Part shown: piece by piece, positions 44,872-51,466 of the stretch
Numbering within the stretch: position 1 is the first letter of the stretch
How the letters are laid out: every line of letters starts with the position of its first letter
Origin: Candidatus Gastranaerophilales bacterium
GTDB lineage: Bacteria > Cyanobacteriota > Vampirovibrionia > Gastranaerophilales > Gastranaerophilaceae
Length of the DNA stretch: 51,466 nucleotides
Assembly: GCA_944325175.1 (NCBI GenBank)
Contig: CALUYZ010000011.1
Span: 1 to 51,466, forward strand
Direction: 5' to 3'
The notes under the pieces: generated by a model
The model's database searches: none
What the model saw: the letters and a program-made list of their open reading frames with translations, nothing else
What the model was told of the DNA's origin: nothing
Program-made: the position numbers and the translations under genes

Positions 44872-45210
44872 TTAATCTGATAATTCTTTTTCATATATAC
44901 ATAAAAATAAGTTGTAATCTTGTAAGGCCTCTTGATACATTTTTTGCATTGCTGATTCTTTACTTGTTCCTACACTTTTTTTATATTGCAAGTAGGCAAA
45001 ATTAAGCATTGTTTTTTGATATTCATGCGCTCTTCTTGCTTCATTTGGTTTTAATTTAATGGGGAGAATATGGGAATTTTCAACATTTTGTTCATTATTT
45101 TCTAATGATAGAATTTCTATGTTATCCGGAAAGAATTCAGTTTCTTTTTGGGCAAAATCGGCTTCCAATATGGTCCGGTTCGGCTCGTTTTTTAAAATTT
45201 CGGTTTTCAT
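44872..45210 (-). CDS. Unknown acidic helical protein
   Basis: A 112-residue protein of no recognised family. The N-terminal half is acidic; the C-terminal half (LKPNEARRAHEYQKTMLNFA onward) is helical and rich in Tyr, Gln and Lys. It has no signal or membrane segment. Its ATG has a moderate AAAGGC upstream. Function unknown. Confidence 0.65.
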   Translation of the reverse strand: MKTEILKNEPNRTILEADFAQKETEFFPDNIEILSLENNEQNVENSHILPIKLKPNEARRAHEYQKTMLNFAYLQYKKSVGTSKESAMQKMYQEALQDYNLFLCIYEKELSD

Positions 45211-45397
45211 AATTAAAAACAGCCTTTCATATAATAACCTTTTTCCTTTAATTAGCTATACGACATGAATTAGAATATACTTTATTATTTTTTTAAATGT
45301 TTTTACATTTTTTTACATCTGCATTTGTCAATTTTTTTTAAAGAAAAGTTTTTATATCATTAAGGTCATAAATATTACGGGAAGCACAGTTTATAGT

Positions 45398-45622
45398 ATG
45401 TCAGTATATGAAAACATTAATTTCATAGACAAACTGCCTGATGAAAATTTTTCTGAAATAGAATTTTCAAACTTAATGAGGCTGAAATCTGATATTGATT
45501 TTAAATTAAGGTCTTTGGAAGCAAAAATCAGAATGGCAAATTTTACGGAAAAAATTATTCAGGAAGAAAAGACCCAAAAACATTTAAAGGGGGCTCTTTA
45601 TTTCAGTCCTATGGGATTATAA
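45398..45622 (+). CDS. Small unknown protein before a coiled-coil gene
   Basis: A 74-residue acidic protein that is mostly helical (EIEFSNLMRLKSDIDFKLRS). No family recognised and no Shine-Dalgarno at a good distance. It lies 12 bp before the next gene, so they are probably an operon. Confidence 0.6.
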   Translation: MSVYENINFIDKLPDENFSEIEFSNLMRLKSDIDFKLRSLEAKIRMANFTEKIIQEEKTQKHLKGALYFSPMGL

Positions 45623-45634
45623 AAAGGTTAGAAA

Positions 45635-45985
45635 ATGGGAATTTTTGAATTTTTATACAAAGATTTATTAAAGCAAAAAGAAAAGCAGGTTTTGCCTGTA
45701 AAAATAAATCAAAATCGTGCAGCTAAGGCAATAGAAGCTGCCAAAAACAAAAAAGAAGCAGAACTTATCTTAAAAATAAAAAACAGCATTGAAAAAGCAA
45801 GAAAAGACAGAGAAGAATATGCTTGTTATTTTTCCAAAATTGCAAAAGAAACCAAAGATAATATTTCTAAATTGGAAAAACAAATTGAAGATAAAAATAC
45901 TGCCCTTCAAGATGCTCATCAACAGGGCGCATCCGGTGAATTTTACAAGCAATATACAACGGGGCAATTTGTTGTTTCTTTATAA
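45635..45985 (+). CDS. Small coiled-coil protein
   Basis: A 116-residue protein with a long charged Glu/Lys-rich coiled coil (about 25-95) and a short Gly/Phe/Tyr tail. AAAAGGTT lies just before the ATG. It ends 77 bp before atpD, but no link to ATP synthase is shown; the coiled coil alone does not make it an ATP synthase b subunit, as no membrane helix is present. Function unknown. Confidence 0.62.
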   Translation: MGIFEFLYKDLLKQKEKQVLPVKINQNRAAKAIEAAKNKKEAELILKIKNSIEKARKDREEYACYFSKIAKETKDNISKLEKQIEDKNTALQDAHQQGASGEFYKQYTTGQFVVSL

Positions 45986-46050
45986 AAATTTTTAACCTCA
46001 CATTTGTTTTTGTGTTAATATCAGCATGTATTATTGATAATAATGGATAG

Positions 46051-47481
<1,431 letters not shown>

Positions 47482-47494
47482 CGAGATTTAGGAA

Positions 47495-47905
47495 ATGACA
47501 GAAAAAAGCATAAAGCTAAAAATAGTTACACAAAATAAAATTGTATATGAAGGTGAAATAGACGCCTTTTATACAGACACAATGGACGGTAGAATAGGCA
47601 TTTTGCCAAACCATATTCCAATTACAAGCGTTCTTGAAATAGGCGTTACCAAAGTTGTTAAGGAAAATCAGCCCACCTACATAACAACAATGGGCGGTAT
47701 TATGCACTTTAAAGATAATGAAGCGGTAATTTTGACAGATATTGCGGAACTGGGGCAAGATATAGATGAAATTCGTGCCAAAGAAGCTTATGAGCGTGCA
47801 AAAGCAAAGCTTGAATCTCATCAGGATAAAATGGCAGTTTTAAAGGCTCAAATTGCTCTCAAAAAAGCAATCGCAAGAATTAGTGCTACCGGCAAACATT
47901 TCTAA
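47495..47905 (+). CDS. atpC: F-type ATP synthase epsilon subunit
   Basis: A 136-residue epsilon subunit that links the rotor to regulation of ATP hydrolysis. It has the beta-sandwich start (KLKIVTQNKIVYEGEIDAFY), GILPNHIPITSVLEIG and the C-terminal helical hairpin (IDEIRAKEAYERAKAKLE). The metalloprotease gene starts one base after its stop. Confidence 0.95.
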   Translation: MTEKSIKLKIVTQNKIVYEGEIDAFYTDTMDGRIGILPNHIPITSVLEIGVTKVVKENQPTYITTMGGIMHFKDNEAVILTDIAELGQDIDEIRAKEAYERAKAKLESHQDKMAVLKAQIALKKAIARISATGKHF

Positions 47906-47906
47906 T

Positions 47907-48962
47907 ATGAAGCTAAAAATTTATTTAACTTTATTTTTGTTATTTCTCGTTGCTGTCAAAAATGTTTGTGCACGAGAATTAACTCCTTCAGAGAGGGTTG
48001 CACGACAAAGCATTTTGTATGCAACCGGCACAAACTATATAGAAAAAGCGTATTATGCCGGTGGTAAAATTCTAAGATGGAACAAAAGCGAGTTTCCGAT
48101 AAAAGTTTATGTTGAAAATACCGTAAATGCACCTAACTATTACGTTTATGCATTTGCAAGGTCTGTTTTAATTTGGAAAACCGCTATGAAAGACGTTCTT
48201 TCCATTAAATTTGTTAATCTTGAAAGCGAAGCAAATATTGTATTTAAAGTTGTAAATAATAAAAAATATATAAGACAGGTTGAAAATAATGAAGACAGCA
48301 TTTTGGCATATACAAGCCCAACTATAAAAAAGGGCAAGTTAGAAAAAATGTACATTTATGTTTATGATAAAGGCAGAGATAATAAATACTACCGCCCATA
48401 TCAAGTTTTAAATATTGCAATACATGAATTTGGTCATGCGCTTGGCATAAGCGGACATTCAAACGATGCATCAAGTATAATGTACCCTCTTTTAAATGCG
48501 GGCGATGAAAAAAAATCCGCTTTTATTTCAAGAACGGATATAAATACTCTAACCCTTTTATACAAAGTTACACCGGATATTACAAACGGCGACAAATCAA
48601 AGGAAACAGGCAATATAAGCGCTGAAATTCTTCTTGGCGATGAAGAAGAAAGGGAAGTAATAGCAATAAAACAAGCACTTGAAGAAATTAGAATTAAGCC
48701 TACAGACTGTCTTTCAAGGTTAAAATTGGCTGTTTTATATGAAGAGAGAAAAGAATATCAAAAAATGCTTCAATATATAAAAGAAGCAGAGCCGTTGGCA
48801 AAAACAAAAGACGAACAGTATTCAACCTATGTTGCTTACGCATATTATTACTATTCGCAAAGAGATAAGAAAAATGCAAAATTATATTTAGACAAGGCTC
48901 TTTTAATCAAGGATGATGAAAGTTTAAAAACGCTTGAGCGTTTTATAAATTTACTAAGATAA
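47907..48962 (+). CDS. Exported matrixin-like metalloprotease
   Basis: A 351-residue protein with a signal peptide (1-22, NVCA then REL). The zinc-binding site is HEFGHALGISGH (H173, E174, H177, H184), with the Met-turn SIMYP further on: a metzincin/M10A-type protease, with one residue more between the second and third His than in mammalian matrixins. A C-terminal TPR-like helical region (about 255-351) may bind substrate or a partner. The ATG at 47907 follows the atpC stop (TAATATG) and is chosen over an earlier in-frame ATG inside atpC. No Shine-Dalgarno; probably translationally coupled. Confidence 0.87.
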   Translation: MKLKIYLTLFLLFLVAVKNVCARELTPSERVARQSILYATGTNYIEKAYYAGGKILRWNKSEFPIKVYVENTVNAPNYYVYAFARSVLIWKTAMKDVLSIKFVNLESEANIVFKVVNNKKYIRQVENNEDSILAYTSPTIKKGKLEKMYIYVYDKGRDNKYYRPYQVLNIAIHEFGHALGISGHSNDASSIMYPLLNAGDEKKSAFISRTDINTLTLLYKVTPDITNGDKSKETGNISAEILLGDEEEREVIAIKQALEEIRIKPTDCLSRLKLAVLYEERKEYQKMLQYIKEAEPLAKTKDEQYSTYVAYAYYYYSQRDKKNAKLYLDKALLIKDDESLKTLERFINLLR

Positions 48963-48975
48963 AATAAATAATTTA

Positions 48976-48984
48976 TGCTATAAT
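48976..48984 (+). promoter_or_regulatory. Extended -10 promoter of the rubredoxin operon
   Basis: TGCTATAAT fits the extended -10 exactly. The start would be near 48991 with a 24-nt leader that contains AAAGGAG. Confidence 0.6.
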
Positions 48985-49014
48985 TTCATGATGACAAATA
49001 TAAAGGAGTAGATT

Positions 49015-49158
49015 ATGGATAAATACGTTTGCACAGCTTGCATGTGGGTATATGACCCAAAAGAAAACAACGATGTTGCTTTTGAAGATTTGCCGGAAGA
49101 TTACGTTTGCCCAGTTTGCGGTGTTGGCAAAGATATGTTTGAAAAAACAGAAGACTAA
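49015..49158 (+). CDS. Rubredoxin
   Basis: A 47-residue iron protein that carries single electrons. The iron site is CTAC near the start and CPVCG near the end (Cys 6, 9, 32 and 35). [26 protein letters not shown] and KDMFE are diagnostic. The loop between the two halves is shorter than in common rubredoxins, which usually have about 52-54 residues. AAAGGAG precedes the ATG. It is followed after 19 bp by rubrerythrin, so it is likely the electron donor in peroxide reduction. Confidence 0.92.
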   Translation: MDKYVCTACMWVYDPKENNDVAFEDLPEDYVCPVCGVGKDMFEKTED

Positions 49159-49177
49159 TTATTAAGGAGGAAGTAAT

Positions 49178-49714
49178 ATGAAATTTGTATGTACAGTTTG
49201 CGGGTATGTTCATGAAGGCGATAAAGCACCTGAAAAATGCCCTATTTGCAATGCAACAACTTTTAAAGAAGTTAAAGAAGGCGCTAAAACATACGCTTGC
49301 GAACACGTTGTAGCAACAACCGAAGGTATTGACCCTGTTGTTGTTGAAGGTTTAAGAGCAAACTTCAACGGCGAATGTATGGAAGTTGGCATGTATCTTG
49401 CTATGAGCAGACAAGCAGAACGTGAAGGCTACCCTGAAATTGCAGAAGCTTATAAAAGATACGCTTTCGAAGAAGCAGAACATGCTGCAAAATTTGCTGA
49501 ACTTTTAGGAGAAGTTTTAACATCTTCAACTAAGAAAAACCTTGAAATGAGAGCTGAAGCTGAACATGGCGCTTGCGAAGGCAAACTTGAAATTGCAAAA
49601 AGAGCTAAAGAACTTGGCTATGATGCAATCCATGATACAGTTCATGAAATGGCAAAAGATGAAGCTCGCCATGGCAGAGGCTTTGACGGTTTATTAAAAA
49701 GATATTTCAACTAA
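49178..49714 (+). CDS. Reverse rubrerythrin (rubredoxin-like domain first)
   Basis: A 178-residue protein with a rubredoxin-like domain at the N-terminus ([20 protein letters not shown], residues about 5-24) and a diiron four-helix domain after it ([67 protein letters not shown]). This order is the reverse of classical rubrerythrin and is typical of anaerobes such as clostridia, where it reduces hydrogen peroxide. AAGGAGG lies before the ATG. Its last 39 codons and terminator are duplicated downstream. Confidence 0.94.
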   Translation: MKFVCTVCGYVHEGDKAPEKCPICNATTFKEVKEGAKTYACEHVVATTEGIDPVVVEGLRANFNGECMEVGMYLAMSRQAEREGYPEIAEAYKRYAFEEAEHAAKFAELLGEVLTSSTKKNLEMRAEAEHGACEGKLEIAKRAKELGYDAIHDTVHEMAKDEARHGRGFDGLLKRYFN

Positions 49715-49784
49715 TTAAAACGGTTGAATAAATTGCCCCTTGTGTTTAAGGGGCTTTTTTAATGTAAATTTTGTATATTAAAAT
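49598..49784. repeat. 187-bp direct repeat, copy 1 (rubrerythrin 3' end)
   Basis: Covers the last coding part, stop codon and terminator of rubrerythrin. It is repeated 223 bp downstream. Confidence 0.93.
49735..49760 (+). terminator. Rho-independent terminator of rubrerythrin
   Basis: GCCCCTT (49735-49741) pairs with AAGGGGC (49748-49754), followed by six Ts. Confidence 0.9.
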
Positions 49785-49818
49785 GTAGAGGAAATTTTAA
49801 ATCAAAGCAAATTGCGAT
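49777..49818 (-). pseudogene. Relic of a second nitrilase-family gene
   Basis: The minus strand reads [14 protein letters not shown], matching residues 147-160 (IAICFDLRFPLHFN) of the intact gene at 50016-50828. Of seven base differences in 42, six are synonymous and one is Arg to Lys, so it diverged as coding DNA and is not a random match. It contains the catalytic Cys. Homology stops at 49818 just before the second rubrerythrin repeat and at 49777 inside the first. Confidence 0.7.
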
Positions 49819-49820
49819 AC

Positions 49821-50007
49821 AAAAGAGCTAAAGAACTTGGCTATGATGCAATCCATGATACAGTTCATGAAATGGCAAAAGATGAAGCTCGCCATGGCAG
49901 AGGCTTTGACGGTTTATTAAAAAGATATTTCAACTAATTAAAACGGTTGAATAAATTGCCCCTTGTGTTTAAGGGGCTTTTTTAATGCAAATTTTGTATA
50001 TTAAAAT
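49821..50007. repeat. 187-bp direct repeat, copy 2
   Basis: Identical to 49598-49784 except one base (C at 49988). It carries a truncated rubrerythrin end without a start codon, and a second terminator at 49958-49983. It abuts the end of the nitrilase gene. Confidence 0.93.
49958..49983 (+). terminator. Duplicated terminator
   Basis: A second GCCCCTT/AAGGGGC hairpin with six Ts, offset 223 bp from the first. Confidence 0.85.
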
Positions 50008-50015
50008 TTGCAAAA

Positions 50016-50828
50016 TTAATCAATTTCTTTGACGGGAAAAACTTTTCTTAAGTTGTGTAAAATTTCCATATCAATTTTAGAGTAAATTGCGCAAGGGTTA
50101 TTGTCGCATTTTGCAAGAATTTCGCCTGTCGGAGAAACAATTATGGAATCAGCTGAAGACTTTAATCCGGAGCCTATATTGCCTGCAAAAGATGAGCCAA
50201 CAAAATAAGAAAGGTTTTCTACTGCTCTTGTAATTGCAAATGCTTTCATTTCTCTTTTTTTAAGCTCAAAATCATAAAATGTTGAATTGATTGGAATACA
50301 CCAAGCGTTTGGGCAAGTTATAATTTCTGCACCCATTTTCATTAATTTGTTGAAATGTAGGGGAAATCTTAAATCGAAACAAATTGCAATGCCTATTTTG
50401 GCGAAATCTAATTCAACAACTTTAGGCTCATTATCGCCTTTTGTGATGACTTCATTTTCTGTGCCGCCAAAATATGAATAAAGATGTATTTTTCTGTATT
50501 TTTCTATAATATTGCCTAATCTGTCGAAAACGTAAGAAGTATTGTAGAATTTATCCCCTTCTTTTTCAATTATGGAGCCGCCTAATATGTTTGTTTTATT
50601 TTCTTTTGCAAGCTCTGATAAAAAACTTAAAACGTGCGGATTTTCTTCATTTTCCGCATATTCTATAAACCCCTTGTGGCTTACACCGGTTGAAAAAAAT
50701 TCAGGTAAAACAACAAGATCAAGCTGCTCTTTGCAACTTTCTAAAAGAGATTTGACGGTTGAAAGATTTTTTTCAATGTTGTTTATTCTTGGTTCATATT
50801 GAAGTGATAATATACCAAATTCATTCAT
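50016..50828 (-). CDS. Nitrilase-superfamily carbon-nitrogen hydrolase
   Basis: A 270-residue amidase-type enzyme. The catalytic triad is E43 (VVLPEFFSTG), K113 (YRKIHLY) and C150 (IAICFDLRFP). The length and pattern fit the Nit2/omega-amidase-like or YafV-like branch, which hydrolyses amides such as alpha-ketoglutaramate; the exact substrate is not predictable. There is no Shine-Dalgarno; TATAAT lies 7 nt before the ATG, so the gene may be leaderless. Confidence 0.92.
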   Translation of the reverse strand: MNEFGILSLQYEPRINNIEKNLSTVKSLLESCKEQLDLVVLPEFFSTGVSHKGFIEYAENEENPHVLSFLSELAKENKTNILGGSIIEKEGDKFYNTSYVFDRLGNIIEKYRKIHLYSYFGGTENEVITKGDNEPKVVELDFAKIGIAICFDLRFPLHFNKLMKMGAEIITCPNAWCIPINSTFYDFELKKREMKAFAITRAVENLSYFVGSSFAGNIGSGLKSSADSIIVSPTGEILAKCDNNPCAIYSKIDMEILHNLRKVFPVKEID

Positions 50829-50835
50829 AAGTATT

Positions 50836-50841
50836 ATTATA
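50836..50841 (-). promoter_or_regulatory. -10 element, leaderless nitrilase gene
   Basis: TATAAT on the minus strand (50841-50836) lies 7 nt before the ATG at 50828. No clear -35. Confidence 0.4.
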
Positions 50842-50852
50842 CAAGGAATATA

Positions 50853-51466
50853 TTAATTGTTGAAACCAAAGAAACCTTTGAATTTTGCCCAGCCGCTAAG
50901 TTTTTTGCTTGTAATCATGCCTGTGCTGTTATTTCTTAAATTTTCTGCAATTTCATCTTCTGCTGCTGTTGCGCCTTTTTTACCGCTCAAGAAATTGTTA
51001 AGGTTATCAATAAGTTGGTCGGGTTCGTTTTCGGTCGGAACTGTTTGAGTTTCTGCGGTTTGTGTTTCAGCTTGTTTGTCTGTTATTGGTCTTGAATCAG
51101 TTGTATCAACTGTTTGCGCTTCAATTTCAGGCGTATCTGTTGTTTGTGCTTCAATTTCAGGTGCTTTTTCGGGTTGAATATCGCCTGTTTGTGTTTCTAA
51201 ATCAGGTGTATCTGCCTTTGGTGCTTCAACATCAGGCGTATCGCCAGTTTTTGTTTCATTTGTTTTTCCTTCTGCTGTTTTTGTGTCAGCTTTTGGAGCT
51301 TCACCTGTTGTTTCAGCTTGTTTGTCTGTTATTGGTCTTGAATCAGTTGTATCAACTGTTTGCGTTTCAATTTCAGGTGCATTTGTTCCTTGTGCTTCAA
51401 TTTCAGGTGCTTTTTCGGGTTGAATATCGCCTGTTTGTGTTTCTAAATCAGGTGTATCTGCCTTTG
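50853..51466 (-). CDS. C-terminal end of a Thr/Pro/Glu-rich repeat protein, cut by window end
   Basis: The frame is open from the window end to the TAA at 50855-50853; the start lies outside. The 204 visible residues are acidic, low in complexity and mostly Thr, Glu, Pro, Asp, Ala and Gln, with degenerate short repeats (APEIEAQ, TPEIEAQ, TPDLETQ, TPDVEAP). A long unit of 82 residues, beginning KADTPDLETQ, occurs twice in direct repeat (246 bp). A short basic end (STGMITSKKLSGWAKFKGFF) closes the protein. No family recognised; such stretches often form stalks or linkers on the cell surface. Confidence 0.8.
   Translation of the reverse strand, partial: KADTPDLETQTGDIQPEKAPEIEAQGTNAPEIETQTVDTTDSRPITDKQAETTGEAPKADTKTAEGKTNETKTGDTPDVEAPKADTPDLETQTGDIQPEKAPEIEAQTTDTPEIEAQTVDTTDSRPITDKQAETQTAETQTVPTENEPDQLIDNLNNFLSGKKGATAAEDEIAENLRNNSTGMITSKKLSGWAKFKGFFGFNN
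51065..51466. repeat. 246-bp (82-codon) tandem repeats
   Basis: Two landmarks show the period: CTTGTTTGTCTGTTATTGG at 51071 and 51317, and TCGCCTGTTTGTGTTTC at 51181 and 51427, both 246 bp apart. The two units differ at a few places and the outer one is cut by the window end. Confidence 0.88.

Noticed and set aside
45635..45985. The coiled-coil gene before atpD as an ATP synthase b/b' subunit
   Set aside because: It has no N-terminal membrane helix, and is too short and too charged.

Overview
The window looks like a chromosomal segment of a low-GC, Gram-negative-type bacterium related to non-photosynthetic cyanobacteria (Melainabacteria/Vampirovibrionia, most like the gut Gastranaerophilales). 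The evidence is indirect. Intergenic DNA is very AT-rich. A secreted SLH-domain protein is present. Lipopolysaccharide-transport genes (LptB, LptF/G type) and a GT9 heptosyltransferase-like gene imply an outer membrane. ATP synthase beta and epsilon stand alone as an atpD-atpC pair, as in cyanobacteria. Rubredoxin and a reverse-type rubrerythrin suggest an anaerobic or microaerobic life. No 16S gene is present, so the taxonomy is inference.

Layout. 1-806: end of an unknown gene. 857-5475: a GAF/GGDEF/HD-GYP cyclic-di-GMP protein, a DUF167 protein and a Rel (p)ppGpp enzyme. 5476-8762: ribF, a 26-residue membrane peptide on the other strand, and a secreted GH13 enzyme. 8946-9390: a 158-bp tandem array made from the 3' end of gcvPA. 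9305-14835 (minus): CooC/MinD-like ATPase, folD, alr, gcvT, gcvH, gcvPA (one-carbon metabolism and cell wall); gcvPB is not found beside them. 14891-20189 (plus): GT9 enzyme, SLH protein, TPR protein, trpS. 20218-24582 (minus): manC and two GT-C membrane glycosyltransferases that share an almost identical 572-bp block. 24646-24790: possible small RNA. 24888-26249: dnaB.

26280-34619 (minus): a long gene train prfB (programmed +1 frameshift), hisS, lptB, lptF/G, a phosphodiester glycosidase, a pilin-like protein, a YbgC-type thioesterase, a DedA/VTT protein and two exported proteins that look like reduced TolC family members. 34694-40392 (plus): apt, gmk, coaBC, nif3-like, aroC, aroK, aroB (nucleotides, coenzyme A, shikimate pathway), with several short overlaps between neighbours. 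40478-45985: lineage-specific small proteins, two XRE regulators, gap, a 25-residue membrane peptide and tRNA-Leu(CAG). 46063-48962: atpD, atpC and an exported metalloprotease. 49015-50828: rubredoxin, rubrerythrin, a partial duplication carrying a relic of a second nitrilase, and a nitrilase-family gene. 50853-51466: the C-terminal end of a Thr/Pro/Glu-rich protein built of 82-residue repeats, cut by the window edge.

Most genes are housekeeping. The unusual features are the partial tandem gene duplications (gcvPA, rubrerythrin), the mosaic GT-C pair, the tiny membrane peptides, the candidate small RNA, possible leaderless genes and the reduced TolC-like pair. No prophage, insertion sequence or CRISPR array was found.
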